Shown: piece after piece, positions 25,488 through 34,314 of the stretch
Layout of the letters: every line of letters begins with the position of its first letter
Numbering within the stretch: the first letter of the stretch is position 1
Assembly: GCA_964353335.1 (NCBI GenBank)
Contig: CAYGVI010000001.1
Coordinates: 124,001 to 188,000 of the forward strand
DNA length: 64,000 nt
Source of the DNA: JAWAAW01 sp964353335
GTDB taxonomy: Archaea > Nanobdellota > Nanobdellia > Woesearchaeales > ARS49
Direction: 5' to 3'
The notes under the pieces: model-generated
What the model was told of the DNA's origin: nothing
Database searches by the model: none
Seen by the model: only the letters and a program-made list of their open reading frames with translations
Position numbers and translations under genes: made by a program

Positions 25488-28400
25488 GTTCCTGTCCATC
25501 ACCCTGGCAATGCTCATGGTGATGCTTCCGATAGCGACAGCCAACATGTTCACAGGCTGGGCTGTTGAAGGCTCAGCGCCAATGGGCACGCTTGACATTG
25601 AAGCAAGCCTGCCTGCATTTTCCCGCAGTGGAACAATAACAATAGAGGGAAGGACAAAGCCAGCGGCAAGTGTCCAGGTTTTCGTCAATGAAGTAAGGAC
25701 AAGGGTTGGTCCTGCAGGCTCAGATGGAAAGTTCAAATTCACAAGCATCGGGCTTACACAGGGAGAAAACACAGTCAAGCTGCAGGCATTTGAAGGCAAC
25801 ACAGGAGGGACAGCAAAAGAATTCAAAGTCCTTTATGACTCAATCCCGCCAAGTGTGAAGCTCGCGACTGAACTACCTGCGGCAACAAGGGAAAGCAGCA
25901 TCACAGTCTCAGGGGATGTCAATGAAAAAGTCACGATAAAATACAGGGTTGTCCAGAAGACAGACACAACACCGCCTGACATCCTGACAGGGCTCAAGGC
26001 AAACAAGATTGCCGAGAACTCAATTGAGCTTGTGTGGGAGCCCAGCACTGCAACAGATTTGAAAGAATACCTTGTCAAGCGCAATGGAAGGCGTATTGCA
26101 ACATCATCACTGCCCAGCTATAATGACATCAACCTGCAATCCGGGGTCACGTACAGCTACGGCATTGCGCCAGTTGACACAAGCTGCAATATTGGGACAT
26201 CTGCAGACCTCGCAGTTGCCACAAAGAAAGGAGGGACAAATGCTTCATCAGCTGCTCCGCCAGAAATCAATATGAGCTGTGAGACGCCTTATCAGACAAC
26301 AACAGCAGGAAGCCCATTCTCAATCACCCTGCCTCTTGCGCAGGGGCTGAATGATGTTGAACTCATCTTTGAGGACGCGGCAGGAAACCAGGAAATAATA
26401 AAGCAGACAGTAAAGATGGACAATGCAGGGCCAAAGTTCCTCGAAACAAACCTTGACAAGCTCAGCCCGTCATACATCCCTGACATCACAATCAAGGGCA
26501 AGCTTGATGAGCAGGCAACAGTGTTTGTTTACATCAATGACGAGGCAAAGCCTGCAGAGTACGAGGTTACAGAAGCTGACGGCTCATTCTCAATAAAGAC
26601 CGCGCTAAGGGCAACAATCAGGATAAAGAGAGGGGCGACAAGAACAAGTATTGAGGCTGGAGAGGGCTGGGCAAACAAGATAAGGCTTGAAGCAGTTGAC
26701 CTCGCAGGCAACAAGGCAAGCTTTGGGCCGACTGACATTGACTTCCTGCTTTGCGGCTCAGGAACATACTGGGAGGCAAATGTGGGAGAGGCAATGCCAA
26801 GCATACTTCTGCCGCGCCTGATGATACAGGGAGTCCAGCAGATAGGAATACCGTTCACACTCAATTACATCGGCAGAGAGCCCACAACCGCGCCTCCAAT
26901 TGTCACAGTGCGCCCAATACTGCTCGCGCCAGGAGCTGAGAAAGAGTTTGACCACAACTGGGTGCAGGTAAGCAATTACGCAGGAAAAAAGACCACAAAG
27001 AATTACACAGGATATGTCCAGATACAGTTTGAAAACGTTGACCCACTGCCTGAAACGCCAGAAGCAGGGCCTAATGAGAAAGAAAGGGCATTGTCAAAAC
27101 ACCGCATAGGAGAATGCCTTGTGCCAGGTGTTGGATGTGCCAAGATTTTCCTCCAGATGGAAATTACATTCCAGCAAAGCATTGTTATTGCACCCACTGA
27201 CCCGAGCAGGCCAATTGTCACGCCAAAGATTGAGAAGCGCGTGCAAAAAGTGTGCATGCCTGTTGAAGTCGCAATAGACATGACAATTCCCACAGACATA
27301 ATTCCAAAAGGGCTGCTGAAGACTGCGGTGAAATTGATTGGCAGGGTAATCAGCTACATTGACAAGGTGCTCAAGCCGCTGACAACAATCAGCGAATACG
27401 TGCTTTACGGCTGCCTTGCAAGCACAGTCTGGATGTATTTCCAATTCTTCACAGAGCAGATGGCCTGCGAAGGAAGCCAAGCACTGTCTGCTGTCACAGG
27501 CGGAAGCTGGAGCAAGGCAGTTGCAGACGCAGGGATTTGCAAGGAATTTTACAGCGGCAACAATGACCAGGACAAGCAGAAAAAGTGCTATGCCTGCCAG
27601 AGCAAGATGGAATCAAGGAAGAAATTTGAAATGGACGTGATGCACGGTCTCTGCGACCGCATTGGCTGTCCAAGCGCGCCAACACTTACATATTACATCA
27701 AGCAGCAGATTGGCAAGGCGGAACCGCTTGAGATTGAGCCCAGTTTGATAACCAGCAATCCTGAGCTTGCAAAATGGCAGGTTGGCGGAGCAGGCGGAAC
27801 ACAGGGCGGAGGGCTGATTTACTCAGGAAACGACTGCGCATTCACAGCTCCAGACTTTAATTTCATAACGCCGACGTATAGTGGTGGGACAGCAACAGCA
27901 ACAATACTGACCCCTCAAATTCCACCGGGCGTAAACGCTGCAGAAGCTGAAACACTTCGCCAATCAGGAAGGGTCTCTTACAACAGGATGGGCATACAGG
28001 AGATATACACCATCGCAAAAGGAAAAGATGCCCCTAAGACATTCCCCAATGGGCCAAAGCCAGATGACTGCAAGAAAATGCTCCACCCTGCGCATCCGAA
28101 CTGCTGCGGCATCCAGTACCAGAAGGACTGGAGCTCTGCGTGCGGTCCTGGAACAGCAATGGGCGGAAGCCTTGACACATTTGACGAATTAAAGCAAAGC
28201 ACATGCCTATCAGCACAGCAGGCAAACGCTGATACAAAAGACCTTGGCTGCAATGTGCTGTGGAATTCTGTCGCAGGCTTCTGTGAAAACAATGCAGGAG
28301 AGCCGACACCGCAGGTTGTCAGGCTTGAGGCAAACTGGGAAGGTCCAAAGCCGGCAAGGCCTGGCGCTGACAACAATGATGTGTTCCTTTTCGCAATCCC

Positions 28401-31400
28401 ATCAGGACTGGCACCTACATCGCCAACAGGCGCAGCAGGAAAGCAATACAAAGTATATTCGGGATATGCTGCAAAGACACCACAGTTTGAGAAGATGACA
28501 GTGACAGAGGCAGGAGTCAACAAGGACCAGCAATTAAGGCTGTCACAAGGGCTTACCGCGGTTCTGGAAACAGATGTCTCACACTGCTTTGGACAAACAG
28601 CTGCAACAGGCGCTTCAAAAACAAAGACGCCTGAGAAATCAACAGAAGACACCAATGTCGAATGCCTGCACACTGCCCTGTGCCTCGGAAAAACAAAATC
28701 AGGCTACGAAATTGACCCCTGCCAGAAAGACGGCAACATAAGGGCAGCATATAACTCAGTGAATGAAATTGTGGGAGTGTCTGAACAGCAATACATTGTC
28801 AGGCCCACTTCAGGGCTTTTGAGAAGCATTGAATGCGTCTGCCTGCCTGCAATCGTTGGATACCTGCAAATGTGGCGCTCAGTACTGGGCGCGTTTTACG
28901 GATGCTTCCAAAGGATATTGCTGACAGGCGAAGGAAGCGAGGGCTTCTGCGCAGCAAAGCTTTCAGGAACAATCTGCGACCTGCTATTTGAGGCAATCTC
29001 ATGCATCACCCAGAAGTTCAACTCGCCAGGAGTGGGCGGCCGCGTGGACGCAGGAGGAGGCTTTGGAAATGTCCTTGGATCGCTCACAGGCGCAGGAACT
29101 GCAGTAAGCAGGAGCGTAACTGAGCGCTATGGCTCAGCAGGACCATTCCAGTCCCTGTTCAGCGAGAGAAAGCTTGTCCACGCAATCTGCATCTGGGCAT
29201 TCACAGGAACATGGGACCTTAACATGCAGGGATTGTTCCAGCAGCAGGTCCAGGAACTGCCGCTTGACACAGAAGGGGCATTGACAACCTGCGAGCGCAC
29301 ATTCATCAGCTATGACCCGACAACAAGCCCGCCAGGAATGACCACATTTGCATACAGGATTGCAGGCGGATTGATTGCTGGCGCAGACGTAAGATACAGG
29401 CTCACGCTCAAATGCAGCGCTGGATTCAGCTGCGACCCAAGGACAAACCCAGACGGCAAGTGCGACTGCCAGGCAAAGACACAGGAACTGCCTGTCAGCA
29501 CGCCAGAGCTTGGCAACGGCATGGCAAAGAAGTATGATTTGGTCAACTTTGACTCGCCATTTGTCGTAAGCCCGCAGACAGCTTATGAATCAGCAGGCTA
29601 CCGCTATGACACTGCTGTGCTTTCATGGGACTGGACAGACTCAACAACAAGGCAGTCGCGCACAGGACAGGTGGACTGCTCAATCCGCGAGACACTGGGC
29701 GGACAGGCGCCTGCATTCTGCGCGCTTGACGCGTTCAGCGGAAAGTTCAGGTGCATGTTTGGCGAGCAGGAAAACGGAATCAGGATACGGACCGCAAATC
29801 CAGTCTATCCTGAAAAGCAGGATGTTTTCGCACTCAAAGACCCTCTCAAGTTCAGCCTTGAGCTCCAGCAGGCATACCCTGAAGACAGGAGGTCGCAGAA
29901 CATTGGAAAGAAGTTCCTCACATACCAGATAAAGGACGCAGCAGGCAATGTTGTTGACGGGCTGCTCACAGATGAAAGGCAGATGCCATTGCAGACATCA
30001 AACGAAGACACGAGCCAGAAATACACACTCAGCACTAACGGAGTTTTCAGGTTTACAGTGCCTAATGGAGAGACTGACTTCTCTCCGCTTGCCAAATTCA
30101 AGGTCAACGAGGACACTATAAAGAGGCATTCAGCAACAGGGCCTTCAAGGACAGGAATCCAGCAAAGGACCTGGGGAGTTGACACCTTGAAGTCGTATGT
30201 CACAACAATTAACCTGATGGAAGGCGGAGCACTATCGCAAGGCACATACAAGTTCCTCATCAACTTCCCCAATTACGGTGCAAACCCTGCAGAATCAAAC
30301 TATGAGATTTGGCAGATAAACCCTGCAGCCACAAACCCTGAGCCAAACGCAAGAGATGGCTGGCTTAGCTTTAAAGTCGGCAGCACCCCGATATACTCAG
30401 GCAAGCAGACAACTGGCCAGCTGAAAAACACAGCACCATTCACATTCAAGTCAGGAAGGAATGATGTCTCAGGAGTAATTGAGTTTGACAGGATGGTGTT
30501 CCAGGTTCAGGCACTGCAGGTGCTTGTGACTTACGCGCCGCTGAAAGCCGCTTCAGCAGCAACGCCAGCATGCCCCAAGGACCCAATTACCTGGACTGCG
30601 CTATTCACAATCTATGACGCAGACAGGCAGGGCAATCCCACAAACCAAGTCAGCACAGACCCTGAAAATGGGAAGCAGCAGCAAATAGACGTGAACTTCA
30701 AGGTGCAGTGCGCAAATGCAGATCAGGTAAAGAAAGAAAGGACCTGCGCAGAACTGAACGGCGAATGCAAGGAGAAGCAGAGCGACTGCAAGGAAGGAAC
30801 TGTTACAGGCTCATCTGACTGCCCAAGCACCTGCTGCAAGAAGCCAGTTGTTATCAGCGCAAAAGATACTACTTTGCTCCCATCACTGGCTTACTTCCTC
30901 GACACACAGGTTAAAGCGGTTGACAGGTATTATGCAGGGCTTACTGAAATATCTGCATCAGAAGCGGCAGACAGGACAAAGCTGCCAGCACGTATCAGCG
31001 GCTACATCATCCAGATGGACGCTCTCAAGACAGGCAATGACGCTGCAATAGCAGAATTCAGCCGCCAGATAGGAATGCTTTCAGAACCTGCAAACAAAGC
31101 AATGTTCACAGACGCGCAAGCAGCAATGCAGGCAGTCAGCAACTATGTCGGCGGAGCAAAGCAAACAATGATTGACATGAACAAAAGCAGTTCATTTGAC
31201 GTCGACGTTGCAAATGAAAAGATACAAACTGTCAAGACAAATCTCGCAGATGCAAAGAGCATGTACACTGCAACAATAGAGCACGTGAACAGCATTGCGC
31301 AAACAATGTCCGCTGCTGAAGAAGCAAAGACTGTTGCGACATCAATTTGCACAGAGGTACAGACAGCAGCAAGCGCAAGCAAAGAAGTCAGCATTCCTGA

Positions 31401-31881
31401 ATACATGTATTTGCAATTCAAAGATGCAGGATACGACAGCGCAGAGAAAATAAAGACATTCTGCAAACTTCCATCAGATGTAGCGCTTACCGTCCATGGC
31501 GAAACAACAACGACAACTGCACAGTCTGCAAGCACTTCTGGCGGAACAACCGCAGCAACTCTGCCTCAAATAACATATGAAACTGCGCCTGCACCAATAA
31601 CAGTCAAGTCAAAGCCAGAGGGGCAGGTTGTATACGTAAAGCTGGCTGACCAGTGGAATTTCCTTCCTAATATTGGCGATAATCCAATAACATTTGAACC
31701 AGGAACCCAGATAAAATTCAACAAGGTGACTGGAACAACAGAAACATCCTCTGGATTCTGGATGCCCCAGGCATATGCTGAACCAGGACAAACCACTTTG
31801 ATTCCTTTGTCAGCATCCATGGGCGTGTCTGACGATAATATGATTAGCAAATTCCTAAATGCGCAATGGGCATTCGTATGA
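25480..31881 (+). CDS. Giant (2133-residue) secreted Cys-rich protein with Ig-like, FN3 and helical regions
   Basis: TTG at 25480 overlaps the previous stop by 8 nt and gives a signal peptide (NKFLSITLAMLMVMLPIATA). Domains include Ig-like modules (SGTITIEGRTKPAASVQVFV, SSITVSGDVNEKVTIKY) and an FN3-like segment (SIELVWEPSTATDLKEYLV, about 175-250). A long Cys-rich region follows, with CDRIGC (about 723) and the signature C-x-P-x-I-x3-L-x2-W-R-x8-C-x14-C-x8-C (about 1118-1165). Next come more beta modules, a helical segment near 1800-1985 (mean charge high, coiled-coil-like), and a final beta domain. It is paralogous to the 1042-aa protein, with an insertion of roughly 300 residues between its two Cys motifs. 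An alternative start is an ATG about 11 codons further in. Confidence 0.72.
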   Translation: MNKFLSITLAMLMVMLPIATANMFTGWAVEGSAPMGTLDIEASLPAFSRSGTITIEGRTKPAASVQVFVNEVRTRVGPAGSDGKFKFTSIGLTQGENTVKLQAFEGNTGGTAKEFKVLYDSIPPSVKLATELPAATRESSITVSGDVNEKVTIKYRVVQKTDTTPPDILTGLKANKIAENSIELVWEPSTATDLKEYLVKRNGRRIATSSLPSYNDINLQSGVTYSYGIAPVDTSCNIGTSADLAVATKKGGTNASSAAPPEINMSCETPYQTTTAGSPFSITLPLAQGLNDVELIFEDAAGNQEIIKQTVKMDNAGPKFLETNLDKLSPSYIPDITIKGKLDEQATVFVYINDEAKPAEYEVTEADGSFSIKTALRATIRIKRGATRTSIEAGEGWANKIRLEAVDLAGNKASFGPTDIDFLLCGSGTYWEANVGEAMPSILLPRLMIQGVQQIGIPFTLNYIGREPTTAPPIVTVRPILLAPGAEKEFDHNWVQVSNYAGKKTTKNYTGYVQIQFENVDPLPETPEAGPNEKERALSKHRIGECLVPGVGCAKIFLQMEITFQQSIVIAPTDPSRPIVTPKIEKRVQKVCMPVEVAIDMTIPTDIIPKGLLKTAVKLIGRVISYIDKVLKPLTTISEYVLYGCLASTVWMYFQFFTEQMACEGSQALSAVTGGSWSKAVADAGICKEFYSGNNDQDKQKKCYACQSKMESRKKFEMDVMHGLCDRIGCPSAPTLTYYIKQQIGKAEPLEIEPSLITSNPELAKWQVGGAGGTQGGGLIYSGNDCAFTAPDFNFITPTYSGGTATATILTPQIPPGVNAAEAETLRQSGRVSYNRMGIQEIYTIAKGKDAPKTFPNGPKPDDCKKMLHPAHPNCCGIQYQKDWSSACGPGTAMGGSLDTFDELKQSTCLSAQQANADTKDLGCNVLWNSVAGFCENNAGEPTPQVVRLEANWEGPKPARPGADNNDVFLFAIPSGLAPTSPTGAAGKQYKVYSGYAAKTPQFEKMTVTEAGVNKDQQLRLSQGLTAVLETDVSHCFGQTAATGASKTKTPEKSTEDTNVECLHTALCLGKTKSGYEIDPCQKDGNIRAAYNSVNEIVGVSEQQYIVRPTSGLLRSIECVCLPAIVGYLQMWRSVLGAFYGCFQRILLTGEGSEGFCAAKLSGTICDLLFEAISCITQKFNSPGVGGRVDAGGGFGNVLGSLTGAGTAVSRSVTERYGSAGPFQSLFSERKLVHAICIWAFTGTWDLNMQGLFQQQVQELPLDTEGALTTCERTFISYDPTTSPPGMTTFAYRIAGGLIAGADVRYRLTLKCSAGFSCDPRTNPDGKCDCQAKTQELPVSTPELGNGMAKKYDLVNFDSPFVVSPQTAYESAGYRYDTAVLSWDWTDSTTRQSRTGQVDCSIRETLGGQAPAFCALDAFSGKFRCMFGEQENGIRIRTANPVYPEKQDVFALKDPLKFSLELQQAYPEDRRSQNIGKKFLTYQIKDAAGNVVDGLLTDERQMPLQTSNEDTSQKYTLSTNGVFRFTVPNGETDFSPLAKFKVNEDTIKRHSATGPSRTGIQQRTWGVDTLKSYVTTINLMEGGALSQGTYKFLINFPNYGANPAESNYEIWQINPAATNPEPNARDGWLSFKVGSTPIYSGKQTTGQLKNTAPFTFKSGRNDVSGVIEFDRMVFQVQALQVLVTYAPLKAASAATPACPKDPITWTALFTIYDADRQGNPTNQVSTDPENGKQQQIDVNFKVQCANADQVKKERTCAELNGECKEKQSDCKEGTVTGSSDCPSTCCKKPVVISAKDTTLLPSLAYFLDTQVKAVDRYYAGLTEISASEAADRTKLPARISGYIIQMDALKTGNDAAIAEFSRQIGMLSEPANKAMFTDAQAAMQAVSNYVGGAKQTMIDMNKSSSFDVDVANEKIQTVKTNLADAKSMYTATIEHVNSIAQTMSAAEEAKTVATSICTEVQTAASASKEVSIPEYMYLQFKDAGYDSAEKIKTFCKLPSDVALTVHGETTTTTAQSASTSGGTTAATLPQITYETAPAPITVKSKPEGQVVYVKLADQWNFLPNIGDNPITFEPGTQIKFNKVTGTTETSSGFWMPQAYAEPGQTTLIPLSASMGVSDDNMISKFLNAQWAFV

Positions 31882-32693
31882 CCGTCTCAACAATAACCAA
31901 ATCATGGAATGCGTTTGTTTCGCACAAATGGCTTATGGTGATTGCTGTTGTTATTGACATTGTGTTCCTTATTTCTGTAAACCAGATGAATTATGCGCTG
32001 TTGAACAGGGCAAATGAGTATTCGCAGACACTGACGACAATGCTTGGCGAACAGGCGCAGGCTCTTGCTGATGCAAACACCCTTGAGCCGCCTGCTGTGC
32101 TGCAGTCAGATGAGTTTACAGCTGCTTACCACCAACTTTTGAAGTTCATTGGGTTTTTCTTTGCAGGAATACTGCTTTCGTGGATTGTCTGCAAGGGCAG
32201 TGTGTGGTTTTTGGCGCACAAAAGCGCTAAAGAAAAGCCTGTTGATGCAAAACTGTTCGCGACTAAGTTCATTGGAATGACACTGTTCTGGTTTGGAGGC
32301 TTTTTGATTCTCACAATCGTCGCGATGAACATAATTGATTATGCGCTAATGGGCGCTTTGCCGCTTTTCAGCACAAAAACAGCAAATATTCTCGTCGCAA
32401 TCATTTTCTGGGTGTATTCATACTTTGTTTTCATCTCTTACGCGCTTGTGCCGCACAATGTTTTCAAACAAACATTCACGCTTGGAATAACCCAATGGAA
32501 AGAAATGCTTCCTGCGCACGTGCTTGGGACAATTGTGCTCGCATTATCAATCACAATCCCATTTTTGCTAGTCAGGATAAGCGTTTACCTCATTCCTGTA
32601 TTCGCGCTGCTTGTTGCGCTCCCTGCAATTGCGTGGACGCGCACCCTCTGGATAACCGCTGTGCACAAGGTGATGAGCCATGAACAAAATTGA
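31878..32693 (+). CDS. Polytopic membrane protein of the envelope operon (second half-module)
   Basis: ATG 31878 overlaps the giant gene's TGA (ATGA) and is preferred to ATG 31866. The 271 residues have an N-terminal membrane helix (about 18-38), then a large loop of about 60 residues (QTLTTMLGEQAQALADANT). Five more hydrophobic segments follow. The arrangement resembles the 293-aa membrane protein upstream. It is probably an inner component of the same envelope complex. No known transporter motif is visible. Confidence 0.7.
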   Translation: MTVSTITKSWNAFVSHKWLMVIAVVIDIVFLISVNQMNYALLNRANEYSQTLTTMLGEQAQALADANTLEPPAVLQSDEFTAAYHQLLKFIGFFFAGILLSWIVCKGSVWFLAHKSAKEKPVDAKLFATKFIGMTLFWFGGFLILTIVAMNIIDYALMGALPLFSTKTANILVAIIFWVYSYFVFISYALVPHNVFKQTFTLGITQWKEMLPAHVLGTIVLALSITIPFLLVRISVYLIPVFALLVALPAIAWTRTLWITAVHKVMSHEQN

Positions 32694-33288
32694 AATATTC
32701 ATTTTGGGAATTGTAAGCATAGTTGCATTGGTGCTTATGCTATTCATAGGCTACCGCTCAATAACAGGCGCGTATATCGGCACATATGAGCCGTACAACA
32801 TGGGCTTGACATTCAAGACAGCGCCCACAAATTATCCTTCGCTGTCATCAATCCAGATAAACCAGATGGATTATTACCCTGAAAATCTCCCTCCAAGAGC
32901 CGCGCTTGCCCCTGAGCTTATCGGATTCCAGGTTGACCGCATTGCAGTTCCTGAGATGAATTTCTACAATTTCATAGCGCTGAAAAAGAGCAGGATACAC
33001 ACATTCTCAGGCATAGCCGGCTATTATGAGCAGGACCCGACAAAGTATGTCGGCGCATACCTTTGCACTTATGCGTACAAAGTCCCTGAAGCGCCCCTGA
33101 GCTGCGAACAGGTGCCGCTTTCATACACAAACAACAAAATAAGCTTTGCCCGCGGCTACGCCCCTCATTATTACATCGCAGGGCAGGCAGAAGGAACTGA
33201 CTTTGGCGCAGTGTTTGTGCTTGCCAACCCTGATTATGGAATACTTGCCGCAAGCCCTGTCGCATACCTCAGATGGACCAGTGACTGA
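32680..33288 (+). CDS. Secreted single-anchor protein, last gene of envelope operon
   Basis: The 202-residue protein has one N-terminal membrane helix (IEIFILGIVSIVALVLMLFI) with a short leader, so it is anchored by an uncleaved signal. The soluble part has Tyr-rich strands (YIGTYEPYNMG, GAYLCTYAYKV) and one Cys pair (CTYAYKVPEAPLSC). It overlaps the membrane-protein gene by 14 nt. A hairpin plus U-run immediately after the stop ends the operon. No family is recognised. Confidence 0.68.
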   Translation: MNKIEIFILGIVSIVALVLMLFIGYRSITGAYIGTYEPYNMGLTFKTAPTNYPSLSSIQINQMDYYPENLPPRAALAPELIGFQVDRIAVPEMNFYNFIALKKSRIHTFSGIAGYYEQDPTKYVGAYLCTYAYKVPEAPLSCEQVPLSYTNNKISFARGYAPHYYIAGQAEGTDFGAVFVLANPDYGILAASPVAYLRWTSD

Positions 33289-33320
33289 ATTCCGGCTAAT
33301 CCGGAAATTTTTCTTTTTTT
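33289..33320 (+). terminator. Hairpin and T-run ending the envelope operon
   Basis: One base after the TGA, TTCCGG-CTAAT-CCGGAA (33290-33306) forms a 6-bp stem. It is followed by A and a run of 13 T broken by one C. The layout resembles an intrinsic terminator; archaeal termination mostly needs only the T-run. Confidence 0.65.
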
Positions 33321-33455
33321 ACTGCTTTTTCTGAAAATTCTTCCAGCCAAACCGGAAATTCCTGTGACTTCGCCGGAAAATCTTCTGTTTTTTCAGCAAA
33401 ACTGCCTTTAATTCCATTCACTTTACGCTCTGAATCCCTTGGAATACAAGAGGAC

Positions 33456-33488
33456 TGCCCCCTTGCTCCTTCGGGGGCTCTGGGGGCA
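33456..33488 (+). promoter_or_regulatory. GC-rich hairpin just before the transglutaminase-like gene
   Basis: TGCCCCC (33456-33462) can pair with GGGGGCA (33482-33488) or, alternatively, GCCCCC with GGGGGC (33473-33478). Only AATAAAA separates the outer stem from the ATG at 33496. The two mutually exclusive pairings could change access to the start codon. No clear TATA box is seen between 33321 and 33455, which is T-rich and holds two more CCGGAAA words. Confidence 0.4.
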
Positions 33489-33495
33489 ATAAAAA

Positions 33496-34314
33496 ATGAA
33501 CAAAACACTAACAACAATCGTTAAAGAGCTGTCAGAGCGCGTCCTGCCAATGGCTCCTGCGATTGACAAGGCAAGGATAATCTACGACTGGATGATTAAA
33601 AACATTGAATATGACTACGAACAGCAGAAATTAATGCATGAAAAGCAGATTTACAAAACATATCCTGCTGAGGAAGTGCTTGAGCGCGGAAAAGGCGTAT
33701 GCTCTGACATGGCTGTGCTTTATGTGGAACTGGCAAGGGAAATGGGGCTAAAGGCAAATTATGCGCTTGTGGAGGTTGACTGCTTTGGCAAAGATGTATG
33801 CCATGCCTGCGCTGTCGTTGACCTTCAGACAAAGCAGCTGCAGGTTGACCCTGCATACAAGCAGTTTGACGTCAGGCACCAAAAATACACAATCAAGGAG
33901 CCGTGCTTAAAGAACATGCCCCACTTAAAGCGCCATTTGCTGCGAAGAAAATGGGGGATTTTACGCTATGCAGCAGCAGGGATTGCGATGACTTACGGCA
34001 TCTGCTCGTATTTCTCAAGCGCAACAGGCACTTCAGCGCCAAGGCACGATGGCATAACCCTGCTTGAGCTGGACACTGGCGCAAGGTTTGTCAGCCAGAA
34101 CGGTGTTTTCAGGTTTAATTATGACAAAGAAACAGGGCAGGCAATGAAAGAATATGTTTTCTTCTGCGAGGCAAAGGAAGGGGCTCTGCCTGACCAGAAA
34201 ATCCTTGACAGGTATTTGCTTGCTGACAAGGACAACAATGGCACAATCTCACCGCAGGAAGCACAGGCAGCGCTTTCTGCTGCAAAAGAAGCATATTCAA
34301 AGAAGAAAAACTAA
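33496..34314 (+). CDS. Transglutaminase-like protein with membrane segment and C-terminal EF-hand
   Basis: Residues about 1-130 match the transglutaminase/protease-like fold. The Cys lies in ERGKGVCSDMAVLYVELARE, the His in CHACAVVD and the Asp in QVDPAYK, giving a complete triad. A hydrophobic segment (about 152-170) follows. A second soluble domain ends in a perfect EF-hand loop DKDNNGTISPQE (about 248-259) for Ca. The catalytic half precedes the membrane helix without a signal peptide, so it should be cytoplasmic and the EF-hand half outside, or the reverse. Its last base overlaps the stop of the convergent gene. Confidence 0.75.
   Translation: MNKTLTTIVKELSERVLPMAPAIDKARIIYDWMIKNIEYDYEQQKLMHEKQIYKTYPAEEVLERGKGVCSDMAVLYVELAREMGLKANYALVEVDCFGKDVCHACAVVDLQTKQLQVDPAYKQFDVRHQKYTIKEPCLKNMPHLKRHLLRRKWGILRYAAAGIAMTYGICSYFSSATGTSAPRHDGITLLELDTGARFVSQNGVFRFNYDKETGQAMKEYVFFCEAKEGALPDQKILDRYLLADKDNNGTISPQEAQAALSAAKEAYSKKKN

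Noticed and set aside
33296..33517. Minus-strand frame of 73 codons between the envelope operon and the transglutaminase-like gene
   Set aside because: It lies over the terminator, T-rich spacer and GC hairpin, is composed of repeated EFSE/EFPV words from CCGGAAA repeats, and has no promoter or SD.
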